A DNA stretch of 64,000 nucleotides from Halalkalicoccus sp. NIPERK01 (GCF_030287405.1 NZ_JASVVV010000004.1:262081-326080); one strand, 5' to 3'. Shown: positions 47,069-59,495, numbered from the stretch's first letter. The notes: a model not told the origin generated them from the sequence alone. Numbers and translations are program-made.

Positions 47069-47794
47069 ATGCCCGCGCCCGATACGCTCTCCGTGTTCGC
47101 CGGAGACTGTCTCGTTTCCACGGACGACGGCACCCACCGCGGCGAGGTGGTCGTCCTGCTCAAACCCGACAACACCGTACTGGTCCACGATACCGACGGC
47201 TACCAGCCCGTGGCGTGGCTCACCCGGGCGGACTCGGTCGACCGGACCCGAAACGGCGGTTTTTCGATCACCGCGATCGCCGGCGGGAAGACGCTTCGCG
47301 TCGAGTCACAGTGCGCCTACGGCTTCGGCGAGTATCCCGGCTCGAAGGCGGGAATTCCCATCGGGACCTGTCCCGACTGCGAGCGCGCGCTCGTGCGTGC
47401 CGGCGGCGCGGTCTCCTGTCTCGGCTGTGAGAACCGCTACGGACTGCCCGACGGCGCGAGCGTCCTCGACGAACCCTGTGACTGCGGCCTGCCGAGGATG
47501 TCCGTCGCGCGCGGCGACCGATTCGAACTCTGCATCTCCCGCGAATGCGAATCGCTCGACGCGACCGTGAGGGAGCGGTTCGACAGCGAGTGGGACTGCC
47601 CGGACTGCGAGGGGGCCCTCCGGATCATCCGTCGCGGCGGGTTGCTCGCGGGCTGTGAGAACTACCCCGACTGCGAAGTGGGCTACGTGATCCCCACCGG
47701 CGTCGTGGTCGGTGACTGTGAGTGCGGCCTGCCGAGGTTCGAGACCCCCCGAGGGAGGCGCTGTCTCGATGCTTCGTGTGGCAGCGACCGGTGA
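47069..47794 (+). CDS. NucS-N-like domain fused to four zinc ribbons
   Basis: A 241-residue protein. Residues 1-85 (FAGDCLVSTDDGTHRG, then VVLLKPDNTVLVHDTDGYQP) resemble the N-terminal domain of the NucS/EndoMS mismatch endonuclease. The remainder has four C4 zinc ribbons: Cys101/104/117/120, Cys137/139/155/160, Cys177/180/196/202 and Cys217/219/232/237. The third one reads like a topoisomerase IA C-terminal ribbon (CENYPDCE). The NucS nuclease domain is absent. It lies 30 nt before endA. Nucleic-acid binding is likely; the activity is unknown. The start at 47069 (MPAPD) is preferred; a Met 27 nt upstream is possible. Confidence 0.8.
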   Translation: MPAPDTLSVFAGDCLVSTDDGTHRGEVVVLLKPDNTVLVHDTDGYQPVAWLTRADSVDRTRNGGFSITAIAGGKTLRVESQCAYGFGEYPGSKAGIPIGTCPDCERALVRAGGAVSCLGCENRYGLPDGASVLDEPCDCGLPRMSVARGDRFELCISRECESLDATVRERFDSEWDCPDCEGALRIIRRGGLLAGCENYPDCEVGYVIPTGVVVGDCECGLPRFETPRGRRCLDASCGSDR

Positions 47795-47824
47795 GCCTTT
47801 GGGAGCGCTCGCGCAAGACCGGGC

Positions 47825-48856
47825 ATGAACGAACCGCGGGGACGGGTCGAGAACGGGGTGATCCGCGTCGGGGGCGACGCCCGCCAGCGCTACTACGACT
47901 CGCGGGGATACGGCCGCCCGCTCGAGGGCAACGAGATCGCGCTCGCCCCCGTCGAGGCGGCCCACCTGCTCTATCGGGGCGATCTCGCCGTCGAGGGGCT
48001 CGACTTCCCGGCGTTCGTCCGGCGGGTCGAGGACCCGGGCTTCTTCGTCCGATACCTCGTCTACGCCGACCTCCGCGAGCGGGGGTTTTACCTCTCGCCC
48101 GCGCGCGCGGGCTGGGTCGCCGACCCGCCCGATGGGACCGACTTCGTCGTCTACGAGCGCGGCTCGGGGCCGTGGGACGACGACCGGCTCTACGAACTGC
48201 GGGTCGTCGGCGAGCGCGAGTCGATCCCCGCGGCGCTCGATGCGGGTGCGCTCGCCGTCGTCGACGAGGAGAGCGAGGTGACGTACTTCGAGGTCGAGCA
48301 CCCCGCGATCGGGGGATCGTCGACCGATTTCTCGGGATCGGCCCGGGCGGACCTGCTCGCGGATCGGGCGATCGTCTGGAACCCTCCGGAGACGCTGTTC
48401 GCCGAGGCCTTCTACGGCCAGCCGCTGGCCGGCCGCGGGGGCGACGACGGCGGACCGATCCAGCTATCGTTGATCGAGGCCGCCCATCTCGTCCGCCGGG
48501 GTGCCCTCTCGATCGCCGATCCGGTTCTCGATCGCGGCCGGGCGGTCGAGGGCGAGCGCTTCGACCGCCGGCTCGCGGCCTACGGCGCGCTCCGCGAACG
48601 GGGCGTCGTCCCCAAAACCGGGTTCAAGTTCGGCGCGGACTTCCGGGTGTACGCCGACGTGGCGTCGGTCGACGATCTGGGCCACTCGGAGTACCTCGTC
48701 CGGGTACTGCCCCCCGGGCGCGTCCTCTCGCCGCGGGATCTCGCGCTCGACGTGCGCCTCGCACACGGGGTCAGAAAGCGAATGGTTTTTGCGCTGACGA
48801 GCGCGAACGACGGTACGGAGCCGACCTGGATCTCGGTCGGCAGACTCACACCATGA
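47825..48856 (+). CDS. endA: tRNA-splicing endonuclease
   Basis: A 343-residue endonuclease that cuts introns at bulge-helix-bulge motifs in pre-tRNA and pre-rRNA. It is a tandem fusion of two EndA-like units, the haloarchaeal arrangement (dimer of a duplicated subunit). The second unit carries the catalytic triad Tyr276 (FRVY), His287 (LGHSEY) and Lys318 (GVRKRMVFAL). The first unit has diverged from the catalytic pattern. Its stop overlaps the trpS start (ATGA). The nearby rRNA operon has exactly the long processing stems this enzyme cuts. Confidence 0.95.
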   Translation: MNEPRGRVENGVIRVGGDARQRYYDSRGYGRPLEGNEIALAPVEAAHLLYRGDLAVEGLDFPAFVRRVEDPGFFVRYLVYADLRERGFYLSPARAGWVADPPDGTDFVVYERGSGPWDDDRLYELRVVGERESIPAALDAGALAVVDEESEVTYFEVEHPAIGGSSTDFSGSARADLLADRAIVWNPPETLFAEAFYGQPLAGRGGDDGGPIQLSLIEAAHLVRRGALSIADPVLDRGRAVEGERFDRRLAAYGALRERGVVPKTGFKFGADFRVYADVASVDDLGHSEYLVRVLPPGRVLSPRDLALDVRLAHGVRKRMVFALTSANDGTEPTWISVGRLTP

Positions 48857-50496
48857 CGGAGGAACCCATCGACGAACCCGAGGACGAACGCCGGGACACT
48901 GCGCCGGAGAGCGCCGACGAGACGACCCAAGCGGTCCCGCTTCCCGACGGCGAGGGATCGTGGACCCCTCGAGCAGACGGCGGAGCCGTCGACGACGTCG
49001 CGCTCGACCCGTGGGGTTCCTCGACGGTCGACGACTACCGGAACCTCTTCGAGCAGTTCGGCATCGAGGAGTTCGACGCGCTGCTCCCCGAGGTGCCCGA
49101 TCCCCACTATCTGATGCGCCGGGGCGTGATCTTCGGCCACCGCGAGTACGACCGCGTGGTCCGCGCCATGCGCGAGGGCGAGCCGTTCGCCGCCCTCTCG
49201 GGGTTCATGCCGACGGGCGATCCCCACGTCGGCCACAAACTCGTCTTCGACGAGCTGATCTGGCACCAGGAGCAGGGCGGCGACACCTACGGGCTGATCG
49301 CCGACCTCGAAGCCCACTCCGCCCGTGGCCTCTCGTGGGCGGAGATCGACGAGCACGCTCGGGACTACCTCCTCAGCCTGCTCGCGCTCGGGTTCGACCC
49401 CGAGGAGGGCGAACTCTACCGCCAGTCCGACAACCGGAGGCTGCAGGACCTGGCGTTCGAACTCGGCAGCGAGGTCAACTTCTCGGAGATGGAGGCGATC
49501 TACGGATTCGGGGGCGAGACCTCCGTCTCGTACATGCAGAGCGTCGTCACCCAGATGGCCGACATCCTCTATCCCCAGTTGGCGGATCCGAAACCCACCG
49601 TGATCCCCGTCGGTCCCGATCAGGACCCGCACGTCCGGCTCGCACGCGACCTGGCCGCCCGAACACGGTACTTCGGCGTCACCGAGGCCTACGCCAGCTT
49701 CGAGGCCGACCCCGACGAACGGACGGTGCTCGCGCGCGCCTACGAGGAGCGAGGGGCCTTCGCCGATGATCCCGACCGGCCGCGGTGTGTCGAGGCGGCC
49801 GACTGGCTCGCTTCCCACGACACGCCATCGGACCTCCACGACCCTGGCGCGCTGGACTCGGCGATCGAGAAGCTTCGAGCGGCGGGCAAGGAGCCGCTTC
49901 GACCCCGGGTTCGGTTCCTCGACCGAAACGCCACCGACGACGCTTTCGAGGCGCTGATCGAGGCAATAGCGGGTGAAAAACGCGTCTACGAGGGCCACAT
50001 CGACGCCTTCGAGCTATCCCATGAGAACGCCGAGGACCTCGCCCGCGAGGTCGAACTCGCTCATGGGGGATACGGCTTTCTCCCCCCCTCCTCGATCTAC
50101 CACCGCTTCATGACCGGGCTGACGGGGGGAAAGATGTCCTCGTCGGTGCCCGCGAGCCACATCAGCCTGCTCGACGACCCCGAGACGGGCTACGAGAAGG
50201 TCAAGTCCGCGACCACGGGCGGGCGCGAGACGGCGGAACTCCAGCGCGAACTCGGCGGTCGTGCCGACGAGTGTCCGGTCTACGAACTGTACGCCTACCT
50301 GCTGGCGGGCGACGACGACGAGTTCGCAAAGGAGGTGTACGACGAGTGTGTCGGCGGCGAGCGACTCTGTGGCGACTGTAAAGAGCAGGCGGCGGTCCTG
50401 ATGAGGGAGTTCCTCGCCGACCACCAGGAGAAACGCGAGGAGGCCGAGGAACTGCTCGCGGACCTCGACATCGAGTTCGACTCGGCGCGCGCCTAA
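48853..50496 (+). CDS. trpS: tryptophanyl-tRNA synthetase
   Basis: A 547-residue class I synthetase charging tRNA-Trp. HVGH is at 125-128 (PTGDPHVGHK) and KMSSS at 427-431. The archaeal/eukaryal type is shown by GPDQDPHVRLARDLAAR and IYGFGGETSVSYMQ. A very acidic N-terminal extension of about 50 residues (PIDEPEDERRDTAPESADET) is a haloadaptive addition. A Cys pair late in the sequence (LCGDCKEQAA) is conserved in archaeal TrpRS. It is coupled to endA by an ATGA overlap; in many haloarchaea tRNA-Trp carries an intron, so pairing endA with trpS makes sense. It ends overlapping pyrD. Confidence 0.95.
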   Translation: MTEEPIDEPEDERRDTAPESADETTQAVPLPDGEGSWTPRADGGAVDDVALDPWGSSTVDDYRNLFEQFGIEEFDALLPEVPDPHYLMRRGVIFGHREYDRVVRAMREGEPFAALSGFMPTGDPHVGHKLVFDELIWHQEQGGDTYGLIADLEAHSARGLSWAEIDEHARDYLLSLLALGFDPEEGELYRQSDNRRLQDLAFELGSEVNFSEMEAIYGFGGETSVSYMQSVVTQMADILYPQLADPKPTVIPVGPDQDPHVRLARDLAARTRYFGVTEAYASFEADPDERTVLARAYEERGAFADDPDRPRCVEAADWLASHDTPSDLHDPGALDSAIEKLRAAGKEPLRPRVRFLDRNATDDAFEALIEAIAGEKRVYEGHIDAFELSHENAEDLAREVELAHGGYGFLPPSSIYHRFMTGLTGGKMSSSVPASHISLLDDPETGYEKVKSATTGGRETAELQRELGGRADECPVYELYAYLLAGDDDEFAKEVYDECVGGERLCGDCKEQAAVLMREFLADHQEKREEAEELLADLDIEFDSARA

Positions 50497-51551
50497 TCGA
50501 GGTCCGCGCCGACGGCGTCTTCTACCGATTCGTATCCGTCGCGTTCGAGCAGCGCGAGCAGCCCCTCGTTGATCTCGCGGGCGATCGAGGGGCCGCGATA
50601 GACCAAGCCGGTGTAGAGTTGGACGAGGCTCGCGCCCGCGCGGATCTTCCGGTAGGCGTCCTCGGCGGTGAAGACGCCGCCGACGCCGACGACCGGCACG
50701 TCGGTTCGCTTGGCGATGAATCGGACCGCCTCGGTCGACCGGGGTTCGATGGGTCGGCCCGAGAGCCCGCCCGTTTCGTTTCGATGCCGTCCCAGCAGGC
50801 TCTCGGGGCGCTCGGTCGACGTGTTGGTCGCGATGATCCCGTCGAGTTCGAGCTCTTCGACGACCCCGATCGCGTCCTCGATCGCCCCCTCGGTGAGGTC
50901 CGGCGAGAGTTTGACCAACAGGGGGTTCGCGCCGGCGTCCCGAAGGGCGGCGAGGATCCCCCTGAGGTGCGTTTCACCCTGGAGATCGCGGAGTCCGGGC
51001 GTGTTCGGGCTCGAGACGTTGACCACGAAGAAGTCGCCGTAGTCGGCGAGTCGGCGGTAGGTGTAGCGGTAGTCCTCGGGTGCGCGTTCGGCCGGCGCCG
51101 CCTTCGACTTGCCGATGTTCACTCCCATCGGTATCCCGGGGCGGTCGGTGGCTTCGAGGCGTGCGCCGATCCGATCGGCGCCGTCGTTGTTGAACCCCAT
51201 CCGGTTGATGATCGCCCCGTCCTCGGGGAGACGGAACATCCGGGGCTTCGGGTTTCCGGCCTGTGGGTCGGCGGTGACGCCGCCGATCTCGACGTGCCCG
51301 AACCCGAGCGCCGCCAGCGCTCGCGGGAACTCGCCGTTCTTGTCGAAGCCCGCCGCAACCCCGACCGGGTTCGGGAACCGCTGGCCGAGGAGGTCGGTCG
51401 AGAGCCGTGGGTCGGAGATCCGGTATCGGTCGCGAACGACCGCCATCGCCGGCGTTCGCTGGGCGACGTTCAGCAGATCCGTGACGACGGTGTGGGCGGT
51501 TTCGGCCGGGAGACGAAAGAGCGCCGGTCGAAGGAGAGAGTAGAACGACAT
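50493..51551 (-). CDS. pyrD: dihydroorotate dehydrogenase (quinone), class 2
   Basis: A 352-residue flavoprotein that oxidises dihydroorotate to orotate in pyrimidine synthesis and passes electrons to quinone. The catalytic Ser is in VVNVSSPNTPGLRDLQ, which marks class 2. FMN contacts are in VGVAAGFDKNG, INRMGFNNDG and VGVGGVFTAEDA. The N-terminal helix (SFYSLLRPALFRLPAETAH) is the membrane/quinone tunnel. The start at 51551 is the family start. It is convergent with trpS, overlapping by 4 nt. Confidence 0.95.
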   Translation of the reverse strand: MSFYSLLRPALFRLPAETAHTVVTDLLNVAQRTPAMAVVRDRYRISDPRLSTDLLGQRFPNPVGVAAGFDKNGEFPRALAALGFGHVEIGGVTADPQAGNPKPRMFRLPEDGAIINRMGFNNDGADRIGARLEATDRPGIPMGVNIGKSKAAPAERAPEDYRYTYRRLADYGDFFVVNVSSPNTPGLRDLQGETHLRGILAALRDAGANPLLVKLSPDLTEGAIEDAIGVVEELELDGIIATNTSTERPESLLGRHRNETGGLSGRPIEPRSTEAVRFIAKRTDVPVVGVGGVFTAEDAYRKIRAGASLVQLYTGLVYRGPSIAREINEGLLALLERDGYESVEDAVGADLD

Positions 51552-51579
51552 ACGGGACTGTCTCGCGCGAATCAGGCCG

Positions 51580-51777
51580 TCAGAAGTCGTGTTCGACCTC
51601 GTCCTTGTCGGCCTTCTGGATGATGATCTTGTCTTCTCGAACGCGGACGAACACCTCGTCGCCGATATCCATCCCCGCGACGGCCAGTTCGTCCTCGTGG
51701 AGGTTGAGATGTACGTTGTGATACTGGCCCTGGTCGTCCTTGGCGCCACTCGGGCTCAGCTTCTTTTTGCGCACCAT
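51580..51777 (-). CDS. small AbrB/SpoVT-like protein
   Basis: A 65-residue protein with a basic N-terminus (MVRKKKLSP) and a single swapped-hairpin-like unit (HLNLHEDELAVAGMDIGDEV, then FVRVREDKIIIQKA). This looks like the DNA-binding half of AbrB/MazE proteins. No toxin gene is adjacent, so antitoxin function is not supported. It is transcribed towards pyrD, 28 nt away. A regulator or nucleoid protein is most likely. Confidence 0.65.
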   Translation of the reverse strand: MVRKKKLSPSGAKDDQGQYHNVHLNLHEDELAVAGMDIGDEVFVRVREDKIIIQKADKDEVEHDF

Positions 51778-51915
51778 CGGGGTACTCTACCGAACGTTCA
51801 GCCCACGGCGTACATAAGTGTTTTCTCATCATACATCACGATCCGGTCTCGGCTGCTTTCGGGCACCGTTCCGAACCGACATATAAACGATCCGGCCGCC
51901 GGCACTCGATTTGGG

Positions 51916-51930
51916 GGATATATTTATTAT
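51916..51930 (+). promoter_or_regulatory. TATA box of the MC1 gene
   Basis: GGATATATTTATTAT, about 40 nt before the ATG at 51964, is a strong AT-rich element in GC-rich surroundings. It implies a leader of about 10-15 nt. Confidence 0.6.
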
Positions 51931-51963
51931 GAGGGATGTGTTGAACTGACATGGAGCATTATC

Positions 51964-52272
51964 ATGGTCCGCGAAGACGGTAAACGAAACTTCGCCCTGC
52001 GCGAAGACAGCGGTGACGAATCGAGCGTGTTCTCGGGCAACACCCCCCGACAGGCCGCCCTGAAGGCCGCCCGTCGGCTCGACCCCGCCCCGAGCGAGGA
52101 CGAAGCGACCCGGACGACGATCCAACTCCGGGAGAAGGGGACCGACAAGGTCCACATCTACGAGGGCTGGGCGTGGGAGCAGACGGCCCCCGAGGACAGC
52201 CCCGACTGGATGCCGGGCGATATCACCGAGGCGAACGTCTCGAAACAGGGCATCGAACATATCGACGAGTAA
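51964..52272 (+). CDS. chromosomal protein MC1
   Basis: A 102-residue non-histone DNA-bending protein. The MC1 core is visible: RNFALREDSGDESSVFSG, PRQAALKAARRLDP, TTIQLREKGTDKVHIYEGWAWEQ. It is more acidic than methanosarcinal MC1, as expected of a halophile. MC1 bends and compacts DNA and is abundant in haloarchaeal chromatin. It stands directly upstream of the rRNA operon promoters on the same strand, about 280 nt before the first. Confidence 0.94.
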   Translation: MVREDGKRNFALREDSGDESSVFSGNTPRQAALKAARRLDPAPSEDEATRTTIQLREKGTDKVHIYEGWAWEQTAPEDSPDWMPGDITEANVSKQGIEHIDE

Positions 52273-52544
52273 GGTGCGAGGGTGAGAGGGGGTCGTTCTT
52301 TCCGGCCGATAGCCACGGGTTTCGCCACGTATACATCCTTCGCGGACGCACGTACGAACGCGCGGACACCACTCGGCCCGACCGACGGTCCACGGGCCAC
52401 GGGATGACCAGCCGACCTCCATCCGCGCGATACCCCTCCGAGTGACGAGCCGTCGCTCTCCTGACCACGGAGTCCGACGGTTCCCGGGTTCGCCTTCGAA
52501 CGTGGTACTTCCCTTCATGGTATCGCAAGACGAAGCGCCGATCG

Positions 52545-52590
52545 AACGACGGCCTTATATACGTACCTGCCATTCGAAGAGATGCGAAGG
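52545..52590 (+). promoter_or_regulatory. rRNA promoter P1
   Basis: The first of three related promoter blocks before 16S. It contains CGACGGCCTTATATAC followed about 20 nt later by AGATGCGAAGG, where transcription probably starts. The block is recognised by alignment with P2 and P3: each has CGACG, then CCTTA, then an ATGCG- or CGCGAAG-type start region. Confidence 0.7.
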
Positions 52591-52650
52591 ACGCCCCGGG
52601 CGGTATCGGGGCGATCCCCCGCTGGCGTTGCGTTCCAACGCCGGTGGGAA

Positions 52651-52700
52651 TCCGACGCCCTTATACGACTCAGGGGCGTCGGATCGAACACCGCGAAGTC
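52651..52700 (+). promoter_or_regulatory. rRNA promoter P2, flanked by an inverted repeat
   Basis: TCCGACGCCCTTATACGACT, then a start-like region at about 52686-52697. Its TATA element is flanked by a perfect 10-bp inverted repeat, TCCGACGCCC (52651-52660) and GGGCGTCGGA (52674-52683). This could be an operator or a structural element. Confidence 0.7.
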
Positions 52701-52734
52701 GACGCCGGTATCCGATTCCGGCGCCGATACCGAT

Positions 52735-52780
52735 CCGACGCCCTTAAGTGGTTACGGGCATTCGGATGTGATGCGGAGAA
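52735..52780 (+). promoter_or_regulatory. rRNA promoter P3
   Basis: CCGACGCCCTTAAGTGG followed by ATGTGATGCGGAG, the closest match to the haloarchaeal rRNA promoter pattern and nearest to 16S (about 300 nt upstream). The whole region from the MC1 stop to 16S holds these promoters and the processing stem and no gene. Confidence 0.75.
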
Positions 52781-52957
52781 AGAGACACAGTGATCGTAGG
52801 GCGTTCACAGCGTCCTACAGTCGCGGGCCTGCCGAGGGAGGATCGACGTCCTCTCTCGAGGAGCTTCGAAGGGTTTATGACCCATCGAAGCCAACAATCA
52901 GGTCCGAAGGAAATGAGGATTCCACCCCTGCGGTCCGCCGTACAGATGGGATCTGAT

Positions 52958-54649
<1,692 letters not shown>

Positions 54650-54665
54650 ACCTCCCGAGAGGGAC

Positions 54666-54737
54666 GGGCCCATAGCTCAGTGGTAGAGTGCCTCCTTTGC
54701 AAGGAGGATGCCCTGGGTTCGAATCCCAGTGGGTCCA
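54666..54737 (+). tRNA. tRNA-Ala (TGC)
   Basis: A 72-nt cloverleaf in the 16S-23S spacer. The acceptor GGGCCCA pairs with TGGGTCC, the D arm has GCTCAGTGGTAGAGTGC, the anticodon stem CCTCC/GGAGG encloses TTTGCAA with anticodon TGC, and the T arm has GGTTCGAATCC. There is no encoded CCA. tRNA-Ala in this spacer is standard for haloarchaea. Confidence 0.98.
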
Positions 54738-54759
54738 TCTCCGGAGGAGATCGAAACCG

Positions 54760-54803
54760 TGTCCCTTAAGTGGGGCACGCACCTTCGATCAAATCCGAAC
54801 GAG
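54760..54803 (+). promoter_or_regulatory. probable internal promoter in the 16S-23S spacer
   Basis: TGTCCCTTAAGTGGGGCACG followed by CCTTCGATCAAATCCGAACG resembles P3 before 16S (shared CCCTTAAGTGG and similar spacing to a CCGAAC/TGCGGA start-like segment). Spacer promoters are known in some haloarchaeal rRNA operons and would allow extra 23S synthesis. Confidence 0.55.
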
Positions 54804-54885
54804 ACCGATGCACCGCCCCGTGCAAGCGCGGGTGGGAAGGGTTGATGCACGCACTGGCAGCCACCAGGCGTGCGGATGACGCCGT

Positions 54886-57927
<3,042 letters not shown>

Positions 57928-57979
57928 AACGGCACGCAACCGATGATGGCGCACTGTGGTTCGATTCCACAGATCGGCA

Positions 57980-58101
57980 TTAAGGCGGCCATAGCGGCGG
58001 GGCGACTCCCGTACCCATCCCGAACACGGAAGATAAGCCCGCCAGCGTTCCCGCGAGTACTGGAGTGCGCGAGCCTCTGGGAAAACTGCCTCGCAAGAGG
58101 G
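57980..58101 (+). rRNA. 5S ribosomal RNA
   Basis: Starts TTAAGGCGGCCATAGCGGCG and contains the highly conserved CCCGTACCCATCCCGAACAC and TACTGGAGTGCGCGAGCCTC. About 122 nt; the 3' end is inferred from weak terminal pairing (AGGCGG with CTGCCT) and is approximate. Confidence 0.95.
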
Positions 58102-58220
58102 GCCAAGTACGAACCCAGGAACGCAATCGGAAGTACACGCTGGGTCCGTCCCGGTGGAACCCGAGACCGTTCCGTTATAACGGTTCGCAACTGGTGGTTC
58201 GCCGCCTTCCACTCATATCA

Positions 58221-58254
58221 AAGCCCACGACCCTCCGGGGTCGTGGGCTTTTTT
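58221..58254 (+). terminator. rRNA operon terminator
   Basis: A perfect 13-bp stem, AAGCCCACGACCC (58221-58233) and GGGTCGTGGGCTT (58238-58250), with a TCCG loop, runs into six T. Such a strong hairpin-plus-T-run is uncommon in archaea, where T-runs alone often suffice. It separates 5S from tRNA-Cys. Confidence 0.85.
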
Positions 58255-58323
58255 CATTTACCGACGAGCGACAGCGCTCCGGACCGCTATCCTTATGCCC
58301 GTAACACCGATAGTGCCAACCGT

Positions 58324-58399
58324 GCCAAGGTGGCAGAGTCCGGCCTAACGCAGCGGCCTGCAGAGCCGCCCATCGCCGGTTCAAATCCGGCCCTTGGCT
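58324..58399 (+). tRNA. tRNA-Cys (GCA)
   Basis: A 76-nt cloverleaf: acceptor GCCAAGG/CCTTGGC with discriminator T at 58399 (U73, the cysteine identity base), anticodon stem GCGGC/GCCGC with loop CTGCAGA, and T arm GCCGGTTCAAATCCGGC. It follows the rRNA terminator and probably has its own promoter. An 8-bp hairpin (58420-58427/58432-58439) lies just downstream and may act in 3' end formation. Confidence 0.97.
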
Positions 58400-58502
58400 C
58401 TCACACGTTTCCCTAAAGCCCAAGACGTAGTCGTCTTGGCAACACCTCCTATTTCGAGACGCTATGTATGGTTTCTGAGATGAATTTCCGAGAGAAGATC
58501 GT

Positions 58503-58766
58503 CTACTTCGAATCGGCGTTGGACTCATCGCTCACTTCAAGGATCTCCGCCGCTACGTCTTCCACGTGCTGCTGGTGGTCCGCCGACGTCTGTACGCTTT
58601 GGGCCGCATCGAGTTGATCGTTGACGACGGCGTTCTGTTGTGGTCCCCACGTCTCCGGCGGCTCTGATTTGATGTATTCGACCCAACGCTTGATGCCCTC
58701 GATGCGCTGCTCGCGGTTGCGTTCGTGCTTGGCGTCGAGATGCTCACGCGCGTTTGAGTCGCTCAT
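58503..58766 (-). CDS. small protein paired with the nucleotidyltransferase-like gene
   Basis: An 87-residue, charged, probably helical protein (AREHLDAKHERNREQRIEGI, then KRWVEYIKSEPPETWGPQQN). I recognise no family. Its start lies 23 nt inside the end of the upstream nucleotidyltransferase-like gene, so the two are translated together. The pairing of a nucleotidyltransferase fold with a small charged partner recalls toxin-antitoxin or defence modules, but neither role is shown. Confidence 0.6.
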   Translation of the reverse strand: MSDSNAREHLDAKHERNREQRIEGIKRWVEYIKSEPPETWGPQQNAVVNDQLDAAQSVQTSADHQQHVEDVAAEILEVSDESNADSK

Positions 58767-59346
58767 ATTCGTCTTCGACGTCGAGTCGCGTCACCCACTC
58801 TTCGAGGCGGGGCACACTAAGACTTTCCTCGAAAAGCGTGTAGAGGTGGACTGCATCCTCGACGTCCTTCTGCGCGCCGAGGTGGAGTTTGTACGCGATC
58901 TGGAGCTCTAAGGGACCTATCGGAATCGTCTCGCCACCGATTTGGGCCGTGATAGCGTTTTCGAGGGACGCGCGGTCGAACTCGTCGCGCGCGAACTTGA
59001 CTTCGAGGTGCGGTGTGACCTGATCCGTTGGCCCGACCCAGATGTTATCTCCGTTGTCGAGCATCTCGTACATCGAAGAGAGCGGCATTGCCGGCCCCCA
59101 GAACCCCTCCTCGTCAAGCGTCTCCGCGAGTTCGTCTGCAGTCTCCTCGTCGATCCGTTCGATGAGAACGTCAACGTCTTCGGTGGATCGTGCCCGACCA
59201 GCGAGTATGGAGACGTATCCCGCGATGTAGACGTGCGCGATGTCAAACTGACCGAGAATCTCGGAGAACCCGATCGCCAACTCGTCGAGCTGATTCGGTT
59301 CACGCTCGACGACGAGTGTTCTGTTCCGCAACTCGATACCGCCCAT
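58744..59346 (-). CDS. nucleotidyltransferase-like protein
   Basis: A 200-residue protein. Residues about 38-62 read YIAGYVSILAGRARSTEDVD then VLIER. This resembles the nucleotidyltransferase motif of stand-alone MNT-like and AbiEii-like proteins, with Asp57 and Asp59 as metal ligands. The rest is mixed alpha/beta with a helical tail. The start at 59346 (MGGIELRN) lies about 28 nt after a TATA box, giving a leaderless transcript; a longer frame upstream overlaps unrelated remnants. It overlaps the small downstream gene. Confidence 0.65.
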   Translation of the reverse strand: MGGIELRNRTLVVEREPNQLDELAIGFSEILGQFDIAHVYIAGYVSILAGRARSTEDVDVLIERIDEETADELAETLDEEGFWGPAMPLSSMYEMLDNGDNIWVGPTDQVTPHLEVKFARDEFDRASLENAITAQIGGETIPIGPLELQIAYKLHLGAQKDVEDAVHLYTLFEESLSVPRLEEWVTRLDVEDEYERLKRA

Positions 59347-59366
59347 AGAGCTTCGTTTGCAGGTGG

Positions 59367-59380
59367 GCGCATAAATCGTT
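59367..59380 (-). promoter_or_regulatory. TATA box of the nucleotidyltransferase-like gene
   Basis: On the minus strand AACGATTTATGCGC is centred about 28 nt before the ATG at 59346. It overlaps the sequence just beyond the stop of the upstream remnant. Confidence 0.5.
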
Positions 59381-59393
59381 GGGAATCCAGGGT

Positions 59394-59495
59394 TCACCAA
59401 AACTGACCCTGATTCCGGTAGTGGGCTCCTCGCTCCAGGAATCGTTCGGTACAGTGTGAGCGAATCTTTTCCCAGTTGGGATACTTGACCGTCAT
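59394..59495 (-). pseudogene. short remnant resembling the N-terminus of a SWIM-type protein
   Basis: A 33-residue frame, MTVKYPNWEKIRSHCTERFL followed by ERGAHYRNQGQFW, then a stop. The pattern W-x-x-I-x-x-H-C-x-x-R-x-x-x-R-G-x-x-Y is what I remember at the start of haloarchaeal SWIM zinc-finger proteins, but the rest of such a protein is absent. Its ATG overlaps the stop of another short frame (ATGA), as in a real operon. Most likely a decayed gene; a genuine micropeptide is possible. Confidence 0.35.

Noticed and set aside
52273-52540. Possible small genes between MC1 and the rRNA promoters
   Set aside because: The frames there have no start with promoter support and no family-like sequence.
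58400-59400. Integration of a mobile element at tRNA-Cys
   Set aside because: I looked for a repeat of the tRNA 3' end downstream as an attachment site and for an integrase gene; neither is visible in the window.
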